Below, piece by piece: positions 1 to 8,100 of a stretch of DNA of 31,127 nt (positions are counted from its first letter, which is position 1; every line of letters starts with the position of its first letter). The stretch comes from Spirochaetia bacterium. GTDB taxonomy: Bacteria > Spirochaetota > Spirochaetia > Treponematales > Breznakiellaceae. The notes below the pieces were generated by a model. The model was given only the letters and a program-made list of their open reading frames with translations, was not told the DNA's origin and ran no database searches. Made by a program: the position numbers and the translations under genes. The stretch spans positions 1-31,127 of the forward strand of contig BNUY01000013.1 in assembly GCA_025997715.1 (NCBI GenBank). The letters are read 5' to 3'.

Positions 1-2
1 CA

Positions 3-120
3 GTTCCAAAATAAGAATTTGTCCGCGAATGGACGCGAAGAAACGCGAATAATATAAATATTTGATGTTTTATTCGCGCCCATTCGCGTAATTCGCGGAC
101 AGGTTTTTCTATTTTGGAAC
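3..120. repeat. imperfect palindromic element (MITE/REP-like)
   Basis: The segment is one long imperfect inverted repeat. It opens with GTTCCAAAATA and closes with TATTTTGGAAC, and the inner arms contain alternating CGCGAA/TTCGCG blocks that pair across an AT-rich centre near 50-75. Arms are about 50 bases. It lies just downstream of the MFS gene stop, so its transcript could fold into a long hairpin and end that message. A target duplication cannot be tested because only two bases of left flank are present. It resembles the mobile element at 19138-19358 in architecture but not in sequence. Confidence 0.6.
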
Positions 121-151
121 CAGCTCAGATACATAAAAATTCCCCTTGTTT

Positions 152-1411
152 TTATTGCTCCATGAGATGGTCAATGCCATAAAAAACATGTCGGGTAAAA
201 ACACCAATTCCTATCATTAGGAATGATGCTGCGTAAAATGGAAGCCATGCGCTGTTTCCGATCATTTCAAAAACAATGCCGTACATGAACTGGCCAAGGG
301 GATTGGTACACATGCAAAGGCATATAACGCATGAAATAACTTTTCCGGTTAAATGATTGGGCGTTAAGATTTGCACATATGTCATCACCTGAATTTGAAA
401 CACGGTTGATAAGGCCACCAATAGACCGCTCCCAATTACTAAGACGATATAGATTTCCATTGACCCTCTCAACGTTTGCAGTGCAATTCCCCCTATAAGC
501 ATGGACAACGCGCACCCAATTAAGATACATGGACATGCCGTTGATTTCAGTTTCTTTGATAATACTCCTGCGGCGAGTCCGCCCAATACCGCGCCGGCGG
601 CTATTACACCCTGGGCGTATCCATATAAGCGGTTGGCAGTATCCGGCGTGAATCCCAAATGCTGGGTAATTAAAACAGGAAGACCGATTAAGGTCAAAGG
701 AGTTAAAAACAAATTAATGGAAGCAAATAGTATAGATACTTTCCATAGCACAGGCCGCTCCTTAAGCATAAAGACAAAACTTTCTTTAAGGTCATTGAAT
801 CCGGTATTGAATATATTCCCTGCGAGTTTCCTTTTTTCAAATGGAATACGGATGAAAATTTCCATTACCGCAGACGCGAAAAAACAGCCGGTACTTACAA
901 AAAGAACAGGCGTCAATCCGACAACAGAAAATAAAATCCCCCCGATTATCGGCCCAATCATACTGCCCAGGGAGGTAATCAGATTCACCACCGAATTTCC
1001 CTGCATTATGTATTCCGTTTCTACCAGAACAGGTACGCTTGCCTGAACCGCCGGTTGATATGCCCCCTGAATGCCGTACAAAATAATCATGGTGATTGCA
1101 ATAAGCGGCACAATATCTATTTTCCCCGAAAGCACATAAAACAGAAAAATCAGTATCGCTGTGCTAAAATCCAGAACCACCATAATGTTCCTTTTGTTCA
1201 CGCGATCCGCAATTATCCCGCCTACCGGATACAGTAAAAGCATGGGGATAAAAGAACAGGCTAAGACCGTCCCAAATAACACCGCCGAACCTGTTTGATT
1301 CAGCAAGTAAAGCGGCAGGGCATACCGTAACATCTGATTTCCAAATATGGAAATAATCTGGCCTATTACAACAAGTATAAAATCCTTTGAAAACATCGCT
1401 TTTCTACCCAT
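152..1411 (-). CDS. MFS transporter, drug-efflux (DHA3-like) type
   Basis: A 419-residue inner-membrane protein with about twelve hydrophobic segments, the usual length for a major facilitator. The loop after the second segment carries an MFS motif A-like stretch, GGIIADRVNKR, at residues 64-74. The N-terminal part resembles the macrolide-efflux and enterobactin-exporter branch, so proton-driven export of a drug or other small molecule is likely; the substrate cannot be read from sequence. The ATG at 1411 is preceded by AAGGAGG about 11 bases upstream. It lies downstream of and co-directional with a MarR-family gene but has its own promoter at 1468-1496, with operator-like repeats that suggest control by that MarR protein. 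Family is confident, substrate is not. Confidence 0.88.
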   Translation of the reverse strand: MGRKAMFSKDFILVVIGQIISIFGNQMLRYALPLYLLNQTGSAVLFGTVLACSFIPMLLLYPVGGIIADRVNKRNIMVVLDFSTAILIFLFYVLSGKIDIVPLIAITMIILYGIQGAYQPAVQASVPVLVETEYIMQGNSVVNLITSLGSMIGPIIGGILFSVVGLTPVLFVSTGCFFASAVMEIFIRIPFEKRKLAGNIFNTGFNDLKESFVFMLKERPVLWKVSILFASINLFLTPLTLIGLPVLITQHLGFTPDTANRLYGYAQGVIAAGAVLGGLAAGVLSKKLKSTACPCILIGCALSMLIGGIALQTLRGSMEIYIVLVIGSGLLVALSTVFQIQVMTYVQILTPNHLTGKVISCVICLCMCTNPLGQFMYGIVFEMIGNSAWLPFYAASFLMIGIGVFTRHVFYGIDHLMEQ

Positions 1412-1447
1412 GGTGTTTTGGCCTCCTTTTTTATCGTAAAATATATT

Positions 1448-1497
1448 GTTTCCCAGGAAACATGTTTACCATATCATGATATTGTTTCCTTGTCAAC
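1448..1497 (-). promoter_or_regulatory. MFS promoter with operator-like palindromes
   Basis: Read on minus: TTGACA at 1496-1491, 17-base spacer, TATGGT at 1473-1468. A perfect palindrome GTTTCC-CA-GGAAAC at 1448-1461 covers the predicted transcription start, and a further GGAAAC half-site lies in the spacer. The block GTTGACA-n-GGAAACAA (1497-1482) is repeated at the marR promoter. This arrangement fits repression by the neighbouring MarR protein; binding itself is inferred. Confidence 0.6.
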
Positions 1498-1597
1498 AAA
1501 AATATAAAAAATCGACGGAAGATGTTTTTATTGCTCAATTTTCGTTGTATGCGCTATATATAGTGTATATAAAGAATACCGACCCTTTATATGGAGA

Positions 1598-2071
1598 TTA
1601 TTTTGGCTTGACAGCTATACCCGATTTTCTTATTTCTGCATCCAAATGCCTGTTATACGTTTCCACGAAACTAAGCATGATGTCAAATTGTTCCCCGGTT
1701 ACCTGCTCAAATACGGATCTATCCCGTTCTAAAAACTCCTTGTGCAGCGTGTCATGGACTTTGTTAATTCTCTTCCCCTGCGGAGTCAGGCTAAAATAAA
1801 TTTCCTTTTTATTATCCGGCTTCCGGTAACTTTTGACAAGGCCTTTTTTTATGAGCTTCTTCGTTATTTTACTTATGGCGCCCCTCGTCATATAAAAAGA
1901 CTCCGCAAGTTTTGTCACGTTGGAATCCCCATTTTTTCCAATATATTCGAGGCATTGCACTTCAGAAAGCTTATAATTCTTAAGCCGGTCTTCCACCGTA
2001 GGCTTATTAAGCCAAATCATCTTGTTAAATAAATCCGTGAAACTCATCATGAACTGTTCTTCTTTGTTCAC
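1598..2071 (-). CDS. MarR-family transcriptional regulator
   Basis: A winged helix-turn-helix protein of about 157 residues, typical for MarR. In order it has an N-terminal dimerisation helix, the core with SNVTKLAESFYMTRGAISK as the DNA-recognition region, and a wing beginning RKPDNKKEIYFSLTPQG. The open frame extends to a GTG at 2086, but a GGGAGGA Shine-Dalgarno lies inside those first codons, so I place the start at the GTG at 2071, six bases after it. It is followed on the same strand by the MFS transporter. Shared promoter sequences suggest it represses both itself and the pump, with release by a ligand of the pump (inference from the usual MarR arrangement). Confidence 0.85.
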   Translation of the reverse strand: MNKEEQFMMSFTDLFNKMIWLNKPTVEDRLKNYKLSEVQCLEYIGKNGDSNVTKLAESFYMTRGAISKITKKLIKKGLVKSYRKPDNKKEIYFSLTPQGKRINKVHDTLHKEFLERDRSVFEQVTGEQFDIMLSFVETYNRHLDAEIRKSGIAVKPK

Positions 2072-2105
2072 GGCCTGTCCTCCCACTCGTTGGCACTTTT
2101 ACAAC

Positions 2106-2135
2106 AGTATAGTAAATATTTGTTTCCGTGTCAAC
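2106..2135 (-). promoter_or_regulatory. marR promoter
   Basis: Read on minus: TTGACA at 2134-2129, exactly 17 bases, then TATACT at 2111-2106, a near-consensus sigma70 promoter. The block GTTGACACGGAAACAA (2135-2120) matches the MFS promoter block with one substitution, so both probably bind the same regulator. The rest of the 2136-2383 gap holds only a weak 32-codon minus-strand frame at 2266-2364, without a ribosome-binding site. Confidence 0.65.
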
Positions 2136-2383
2136 ATTAAAAATACGTTGAAATGACTCAAGACCAAATACCATGATTTTAATTTTTTCGTAATTAGTGA
2201 CATAATCTTATTGTACAGAACCAGAAATACTAAACCCCAACGCCTTATATCCCTTAACCCGTTTATTATACATGCGCAATAACACCGGCCTTCTTCTGAG
2301 CGAGGAGGCTCTCAAGATTGGCGATTTCTGCTTCAAGTGTTTCGATGAATGGCAATTCATCCATATTGGAAGTTTGGCATGGA

Positions 2384-2412
2384 TTGACGGTTTAGAGCAA
2401 TGATGTCATAAT
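2384..2412 (+). promoter_or_regulatory. promoter of the four-gene unknown cluster
   Basis: TTGACG at 2384-2389, 17-base spacer, CATAAT at 2407-2412. The 14 bases starting at 2381 (GGATTGACGGTTTA) are repeated exactly at 4463, where they form a second promoter with the same spacing. It is followed by a leader of about 120 bases before the first gene. Confidence 0.55.
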
Positions 2413-2467
2413 GGATTATATGGAAATGAATATATCGCTTATGATGAATACCGGGTTGCCGCTGATG

Positions 2468-2514
2468 CGCAGCCCGCCGGGGAGAAGGACCTTGACCTCC
2501 CTTAGCGGGCTGCG
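2468..2514 (+). promoter_or_regulatory. stable leader hairpin
   Basis: CGCAGCCCGC (2468-2477) pairs perfectly with GCGGGCTGCG (2505-2514). Inside, GGGAG and CTCCC can pair again, giving a two-part stem. It lies between the promoter at 2384 and the Shine-Dalgarno at 2523. No run of T follows, so it is not a simple terminator; it may protect the message or regulate translation. No known riboswitch class was recognised. Confidence 0.5.
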
Positions 2515-2537
2515 GTTTAGTCAGGGAGGCATTCCAA

Positions 2538-2786
2538 GTGAAAAGAACCAGAGCTTACCGACGCCGGCAAAGGCAACGGGTGATTGCCAGGAAGATTCAT
2601 ATTCTTAGGCAGTATGGAGGCGAGGAATATATCCTCGGCTGGTCCCGAGGGCAAAATGGCCGTTTTGCTAAAGGGAGGATACATTGTTCATGCTGGATGT
2701 GCAGAAGAAAGTCTTATGATTGCCTTTCGCACAGTGATAGTAGAAAACTGATAGCTGCCAGGCAGCAAATAGAACAGGAACAGTAG
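2538..2786 (+). CDS. small basic protein with Cys cluster, unknown function
   Basis: An 82-residue protein. The first 25 residues are very basic (many Arg and Lys, starting MKRTRAYRRRQRQR). They are followed by a GRFAKGRIHCSCWMC segment with cysteines at 50, 52, 55 and 62 that could bind one zinc ion, and a C-terminal helix. The start is GTG at 2538, with AGGGAGG eight bases upstream. Small proteins of this shape, with a basic N-terminus and a compact Cys motif, are common in phage-derived and mobile regions; I recognise the type but no named family. It is first in a plus-strand cluster, behind a structured leader. A nucleic-acid-binding role is plausible from charge and cysteines, but only inferred. 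Confidence 0.7.
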   Translation: MKRTRAYRRRQRQRVIARKIHILRQYGGEEYILGWSRGQNGRFAKGRIHCSCWMCRRKSYDCLSHSDSRKLIAARQQIEQEQ

Positions 2787-2814
2787 TATATGAAAAATGC
2801 AATATGGAGGAACC

Positions 2815-2852
2815 ACATCTTCTAATTTTTCCACAGGAGGATTAGAAGATGT
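2815..2852 (+). promoter_or_regulatory. hairpin holding the RBS and start codon
   Basis: ACATCTTCTAAT (2815-2826) and ATTAGAAGATGT (2841-2852) form a perfect 12-bp stem with a 14-base loop. The ATG of the next gene (2849-2851) is inside the 3' strand of the stem and its Shine-Dalgarno AGGAGG (2835-2840) is in the loop. Translation should therefore depend on opening this stem. Confidence 0.6.
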
Positions 2853-3187
2853 CAAGGTCTCACAAAAAACACTGCGGCTCAGCGTATGTCGGTCACCGAT
2901 CTGACAAATATTGGCGGAAAGAATGGCATGGGGCTATACGGACAAGAGAGCGGGATATGCTCATTTTGCAAATGAAACATCTTGAAAACGATTATAGCTA
3001 CCCTGTTCCAAGGGAAGTAGGCGACCTTTGGGATGCCCCCTCTGATGGCGGCTCGCAATGGATGTATTCGGGGTTTGGGGAGTATTACTTTGAAGAAACT
3101 CATCCTCATTGGCCTTGGACAATCGGTACTGTCCCGACCCGTGAAGAAGCCTGGAAGGAATGGGTTGCCATGATGATTGGAAAATAG
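2849..3187 (+). CDS. hypothetical protein, phage-like
   Basis: A 112-residue protein of unknown function, rich in Trp, Tyr and His. It begins MSRSHKKHCGSAYVGHRSDK, an opening like that of several small phage proteins, and contains GDLWDAPSDGG near the middle and a HWPW stretch near residue 90. There is no signal peptide, membrane segment or recognisable catalytic motif. The ATG is preceded by AGGAGG eight bases upstream, and both are folded into a perfect hairpin. It follows the Cys-cluster protein by about 60 bases on the same strand. The coding frame is well supported by the ribosome-binding site; the function is unknown. Confidence 0.65.
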   Translation: MSRSHKKHCGSAYVGHRSDKYWRKEWHGAIRTRERDMLILQMKHLENDYSYPVPREVGDLWDAPSDGGSQWMYSGFGEYYFEETHPHWPWTIGTVPTREEAWKEWVAMMIGK

Positions 3188-3193
3188 TATAAT
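3165..3193 (+). promoter_or_regulatory. internal promoter, possibly giving a leaderless mRNA
   Basis: TTGCCA at 3165-3170, 17-base spacer, perfect TATAAT at 3188-3193, overlapping the end of the upstream gene. The next ATG is five bases after the -10 box, at the expected transcription start, and it has no Shine-Dalgarno. Confidence 0.5.
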
Positions 3194-3198
3194 ACGCT

Positions 3199-3636
3199 AT
3201 GGATGAAACAAAATGGCTTTGCCCGCATTGTGTATATGGTCATATGCTCAGGGTTGTGAAGAATGAACAGCATATACCTACCCATACCGAATATCTTTGC
3301 GCGGATCTCCCGCCTGACTCCAATGATATTTTGTCCGCACCGGAAGGCCCCGGCGGCTGGGACGGAAAAAACTGTCAAAACTTTATCAATAACCAAACTC
3401 AAAAAGTATGCCAATTTTATACACTGGGAAAATCTGAGAAGGAATTATATGCATACGATGAATATGATTCCTGGGGCAGTGGACGGTACTTCACCGACGA
3501 CGTTATGATGTGCGATCGGTATACCTATTCTGAAGCGGAAAAAGAGCAGAACGACAAGGGCTTAAAAATATTTCTGGTAACCATTACCAAAGATGGAAAA
3601 TTGAACACTTGTAAAATTGAAATTGGAGAGATGTAA
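3199..3636 (+). CDS. hypothetical Cys-rich protein
   Basis: A 145-residue soluble protein. It opens with a zinc-ribbon-like CPHC (residues 8-11) and has further single cysteines, including GKNCQNF and QKVCQFY, that could complete a metal site. The middle is acidic and Tyr/Asp-rich, and the C-terminal 25 residues look like two beta strands ending in an acidic tail. I do not recognise the family. The ATG lacks a Shine-Dalgarno but lies where transcription from the TATAAT at 3188 should begin. The stop codon overlaps the next start as TAATG, indicating translational coupling with the 261-residue protein downstream. Confidence 0.65.
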   Translation: MDETKWLCPHCVYGHMLRVVKNEQHIPTHTEYLCADLPPDSNDILSAPEGPGGWDGKNCQNFINNQTQKVCQFYTLGKSEKELYAYDEYDSWGSGRYFTDDVMMCDRYTYSEAEKEQNDKGLKIFLVTITKDGKLNTCKIEIGEM

Positions 3637-4421
3637 TGAGCAGCAGTTTTTGTCAAAATGAGAAAGGGAAGCCTGCAAAAAGACTTTCCCCTGCAGAAGA
3701 GAAAATTCTGGAGAATGTACTTGAAGAGGAGTCAAATTTTTTATTCGGTGATGAAAACGAGATTAAAAAATTACACAGATTTAATATTTTTAGGATGCTG
3801 CGTTTTCGCTTTATAGATGCTTATCACAATACCCATTACATGCTGCAGCGAATTTTTCGCTCAAACCATGTCGCGGACATCGACCTTTGGAGCATGGATT
3901 TTTGTATGGCAAAATGGATTTACCCCCGTATTAAGGCGTTTATTAAACAGGACCGGCATGGTTACCCCTCTCAATTTTCCGAATATAATGAGCATGAGTG
4001 GAAAAGCCGCGAGGAATACGACAATGCTATCAGGGATGGGAAAATACTGGGCGGTGGTATGGATGCATGGAATAACGTTTTACAGGAAATTCTGTTTGCC
4101 TTTGAATGGAAAATTGAATATGATGATTACCGGGATGAAAAACGACGGGGCGCTTTTTGCAAGAAGTGGGGCTTGAAAAATCCGCATACCAAATGCTTGG
4201 AAAATAAAAGCATCGATTATATTTATGAATGTCTGGAACCAGACCTTGCCACTTGTATGTCCGATGAACCAGACCTTGATACAAAGGAGCCTCTTAAGTA
4301 TCGGTTTCTCCGGCGGCGGGTAACTTATTATAATGGTAAGTATGAGCATGAAGTAATTGGCGCACGGGCACAAGCGGGCTTTGAAGCCTTTGGAAAATAT
4401 TTCCAGAACCTTTGGGATTAG
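3636..4421 (+). CDS. phage-type hypothetical protein (261 aa)
   Basis: A soluble protein with many aromatic and charged residues. Its centre, from DIDLWSMDFCMAKWIYPRIK to the GGGMDAWNNVLQEILFAFEW stretch, resembles a widespread but uncharacterised family in tailed phages and prophages, where a Trp-containing helix is followed by IxPRLKAF, a GYP turn and a WxxxLxxMIxAFE helix. That match is from memory of the family pattern, not from a search. The ATG overlaps the upstream stop codon (TAATG), so the two are probably made together. The N-terminal 45 residues are charged and may be helical. No catalytic motif is visible. Confidence 0.65.
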   Translation: MSSSFCQNEKGKPAKRLSPAEEKILENVLEEESNFLFGDENEIKKLHRFNIFRMLRFRFIDAYHNTHYMLQRIFRSNHVADIDLWSMDFCMAKWIYPRIKAFIKQDRHGYPSQFSEYNEHEWKSREEYDNAIRDGKILGGGMDAWNNVLQEILFAFEWKIEYDDYRDEKRRGAFCKKWGLKNPHTKCLENKSIDYIYECLEPDLATCMSDEPDLDTKEPLKYRFLRRRVTYYNGKYEHEVIGARAQAGFEAFGKYFQNLWD

Positions 4422-4465
4422 GGCTCGGGTTATTTCTCAAACGCTCTAACTGCTCTTTTGCCGGA

Positions 4466-4494
4466 TTGACGGTTTATGATAATGATGCTAAAAT
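4466..4494 (+). promoter_or_regulatory. promoter of the VOC gene; copy of the 2384 promoter
   Basis: TTGACG at 4466-4471, 17-base spacer, TAAAAT at 4489-4494. From GGATTGACGGTTTA (4463) the sequence matches the promoter at 2381 exactly for 14 bases, and both share AATGATG in the spacer. The two copies are direct repeats about 2.08 kb apart that flank the unknown cluster. Confidence 0.55.
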
Positions 4495-4540
4495 AACCAA
4501 TTAGAATGAAGGTTATACGGAAAGGGAGGGAAAATAGCAA

Positions 4541-4915
4541 ATGAATTCCATCGTTTACTTTGAAATCCAGTCGTCAAATACAGAGCGGGAAGCAAATTTT
4601 TACCGTTCCGTTTTCGGGTGGAATATTACCAAAGATGCGTCTATGCCAATTTCTTATTACCGTATTGAAACAGACGGCATACAAGGGGCAATACTCGAAC
4701 GCCCTGCACCGGTAACCCCCATGAGTGGAACAAACGCTTTTACCTGCTCCATTGAAGTTGCAAGTTTTGACAAAACCGCCGGCCTCATTTTATCAAACGG
4801 CGGCCAGGTTGCCTTACCTAAATTCGCCGTTCCCGGCAGATGTTGGCAGGGCTATTTTCTTGACGCCGACCAAAATGTCTTTGGCATCTTTGAGGTTGAT
4901 GAAAATGCCGCATAG
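4541..4915 (+). CDS. VOC-superfamily (glyoxalase/bleomycin-resistance fold) protein
   Basis: A 124-residue, single-domain protein of the vicinal-oxygen-chelate fold. It starts IVYFEIQSSNTEREANFYR and the sequence FYRSVFGWNI matches the common opening helix of the family. The C-terminal half has the paired GRCWQGYFLDADQNVFGIFE strand pattern, where the terminal Glu is often a metal ligand. Members include glyoxalase I, dioxygenases and antibiotic-binding proteins; short stand-alone members like this one are usually unassigned. The ATG has GGGAGG about 11 bases upstream, and its own promoter lies at 4466-4494. It is co-directional with the preceding unknown genes but separated by about 120 bases, so it is probably a separate transcript. 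Substrate unknown. Confidence 0.85.
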   Translation: MNSIVYFEIQSSNTEREANFYRSVFGWNITKDASMPISYYRIETDGIQGAILERPAPVTPMSGTNAFTCSIEVASFDKTAGLILSNGGQVALPKFAVPGRCWQGYFLDADQNVFGIFEVDENAA

Positions 4916-4923
4916 ATAGGCGT

Positions 4924-4960
4924 AAAGCAAGCAGATGATAATTTTATGATACCTCTTGCT
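4924..4960 (+). terminator. weak inverted repeat after the VOC gene
   Basis: AAAGCAAG and CTTGCTTT pair as eight bases around a 21-base loop, ending in a short TTTT. The loop is long and the stem AT-rich, so termination is only possible, not convincing. The remaining 90 bases to the next gene show nothing else. Confidence 0.25.
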
Positions 4961-5050
4961 TTTCCCTTCATATCATGCCGCTATTTGTCTTGTCTATGCA
5001 CCTTTTTCATGGTATCCTACCATAGTAAAGACTCAAAGCAAGGGGCATCC

Positions 5051-5110
5051 ATGACCATTTTTGTCAATTTTGAGGCGAAACGCCAATTTCCCAGGCTCCC
5101 CAATGGCTGA
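5051..5110 (+). CDS. candidate 19-codon leader ORF coupled to res
   Basis: The ATG at 5051 has AAGGGG five bases upstream and encodes MTIFVNFEAKRQFPRLPNG before a TGA at 5108. The stop overlaps the probable res start (ATG at 5103, in another frame), so a ribosome ending here could restart on res. The res ATG has no good Shine-Dalgarno of its own. Product function, if any, is unknown; the likely value is translational control. Confidence 0.35.
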   Translation: MTIFVNFEAKRQFPRLPNG

Positions 5111-8100
5111 CCCCTTCTTTGACCATCCTATCCTCAATTCGCCCTATGCGTATCCTACCCGTCATTGGGAACTTGATCCCCAGGGCCAGCCAACCCAGAA
5201 AATAAACGAATTTCGCCGCAGGGCGGATTTTATTACCCCCATCCCCAAACCCCGTAAGCAAAAAGGCAAACAATCAACACCGGCGCAGGGGGCTTTAGAC
5301 CTTTACAGCAATACGGAAGGTGAAAGCCTTTCATCGGATGATCAGAAATACGATTCAATGACCTTGATCAACGCCGTACGGGATCATGTTGATACATGGC
5401 GGCGTTTGCCCGATCCATCAAACTGGAAAGTTACCCCCGAAACCGCCCGGCTCCTGCAGCATTGGCGTGGAACCGGAGGTTCCTTTTACAATTTCACCGG
5501 CATCCGTCCTTTTTTCTGTCAGATAGAAGCGGTCGAAACACTTATCTGGCTTACCGAAGTGGTTCCCGCTCTTGGCAGGAAAGAAACCGCCCTGCTTGAT
5601 TTTGTTAAGGACGCCAATACAACCGCAAACCCGGAGCTGTTCCGCATCGCCCTGAAAATGGCCACCGGTTCCGGCAAGACCACGGTGATGGCAATGATCA
5701 TCGCCTGGCAGACTATCAATGCGGTGCGTCGCCCCCAGAGCAAACGTTTTACCAAAGGCTTTTTGGTAGTAACCCCGGGCATCACCATACGCGACCGCCT
5801 GCGGGTACTCCAGCCAACTGATCCCGATAGTTATTACGAAAGCCGCGGGCTGGTCCCTCAGGATATGCTGCAGGATATAAAAAAGGCAAAGATCGTTATC
5901 ACCAATTACCACGCATTTATGCTGCGGGAGAAAATGAACCTTGCCAAGGGAACCCGTTCACTCCTGCAAGGCGCGGGGGATGCCATCAACACCGCCGAGA
6001 CCGAAGGCCAGATGATACACCGGGTCATGCCGGAGCTGATGAACATAAAAAATGTACTGGTGATAAATGATGAAGCACACCATTGCTACCGTGAAAAAGC
6101 AAGTGATGAATCCGAACTACTATTAAAGGGTGACGAAAAAGAAGAGGCCAACGAAAATAACGAAGCCGCCCGTGTCTGGATCACCGGGCTTGAAATGGTT
6201 AAACACTATTTGGGAATCAACACCGTGGTGGATCTTTCCGCTACCCCCTTCTTCCTTCGGGGTTCCGGCTATGCGGAGGGTACCCTGTTCCACTGGACGG
6301 TGAGCGACTTTTCCCTTATGGACGCTATTGAATGCGGCATCGTAAAACTGCCCCGGGTTCCCGTGTCCGATAATATCCCCGGCGAGGAAGCTCCCAAATA
6401 CCGGAACCTCTGGGAACATATTGGCCCCAGGATGCCCAAAAAAAGCCGGGCCCATTCAGGCGCCCTTGACCCCATGCTCCTCCCCAGGGAACTCTATACC
6501 GCGCTTGAAGCCCTCTATGGTCATTATGAAAAGACCTTTACCCTGTGGAAAGCCGCCAACATCACGGTTCCACCCTGTTTTATTATCGTGTGTAACAATA
6601 CTGCGAGTTCAAAGTTGATCTACGATTATGTCTCGGGCTTCTATCGCGAAAATGAAAAGGGCGAGCGAAATTTGGAAATGGGCCGCCTCCCTCTGTTCAG
6701 CAATTTTGATGAAGACGGTAATCCCCTGGGCCGTCCCCACACTCTTTTAATTGACAGCCAACAGCTTGAATCCGGTGATAGCCTGGATGACACCTTTCGT
6801 TTTGCCGCAAAGGATGAAATAGAACGCTTCAGGAGCGAAATAGTACAGCGTACCGGAAACCGTGTTGAAGCGGCGGCTATCACCGATCAGGAACTCCTGC
6901 GGGAAGTGATGAACACCGTAGGCAAGCAGGATCGCCTGGGCGATTCTATCCGCTGTGTTGTTTCCGTTTCAATGCTCACCGAAGGATGGGACGCCAACAC
7001 GGTTACCCATGTGCTGGGAGTCCGCGCCTTTGGCACACAGCTTCTCTGCGAGCAGGTCATAGGCCGCGCATTACGGCGCCAGTCCTACGACTTAAACGAG
7101 GCCGGCCTTTTCAATGTGGAATACGCCGATGTGCTGGGCATCCCCTTTGACTTTACCGCCAAGCCCCAGATTGTTGAGCCCAAGCCGCCCCGCGAAACCA
7201 TCAGCGTCCGCGCCGTCAGCCCCGAACGGGACAGCCTGGAAATCCGCTTCCCCCGGGTTGCCGGGTACCGCGCCGAATTACCCCGGGAACACCTCAAAGC
7301 CCAATTCACCAAGGATTCCGAATACGTCCTTACCCCATCCATCGTCGGCCCCACCAAAGTTCAAACCGCCGGGATCATCGGAGAAACCGCCGACCTTGAT
7401 GTAAAACATTTGGACGCCGTGCGGCCCGCCGCCATTTGTTACAAACTAACCCAGCGGCTTCTTGAAACAAAATTCCGGGACAGCAACGAAGAAATCCGCT
7501 ACCACCTTTTTGGCGACCTAAAGAAAATCACCGCCGAATGGCTTGATACATACCTTATCTGCAAAGGCGGCGTATACCCCGCCATGCTCCTGTATCAGGA
7601 ACTGGCCGATGAAGCCTGCAACCGTATCGAAGCCGCCATCAGCCGATACTTTATCGGCGAAAAGCAAAAGCCCATCAAAGCCCTCCTCGACCCCTACAAC
7701 CCCGAAGGTTCCACCATCCACGTCAATTTTACCACTAGCAAAACTACCCGCTGGCAGACCGATTCCCGCAAGTGTCACATCAATTGGGTCATCACCGACA
7801 GCGATTGGGAAAGCGAGTTCTGCCGGGTAGTGGAAGCCCACCCGGCGGTTCTGGCCTATGTGAAAAACCAGGGCCTCGGCTTTGAAGTCCCCTACCGTTT
7901 TGGCTCACAAAACCATACCTATTTCCCGGATTTTATTGTCGTCTTGGACGATGGTCACGGCAAAGATGATCCCCTGCATTTGATTGTGGAAATTAAGGGG
8001 TTTCGCAAGGAAGACGCCAAGGAAAAGAAGCTCACCATGGAGAGTTTTTGGGTTCCGGGGGTTAACCGGCTGGCGGTATATGGGAGATGGGGTTTCGCGG

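Noticed and set aside
2266..2364. A 32-codon minus-strand frame with a helical, coiled-coil-like sequence
   Set aside because: It has no ribosome-binding site or promoter of its own; it could be a gene fragment but cannot be supported.
2411..2608. A 65-codon plus-strand frame beginning at the promoter
   Set aside because: It crosses the leader hairpin and continues out of frame into the Cys-cluster gene; it has no ribosome-binding site.
5061..5102. TTG start adding 14 residues to Res
   Set aside because: No ribosome-binding site fits it, and the usual family opening begins at the ATG at 5103.
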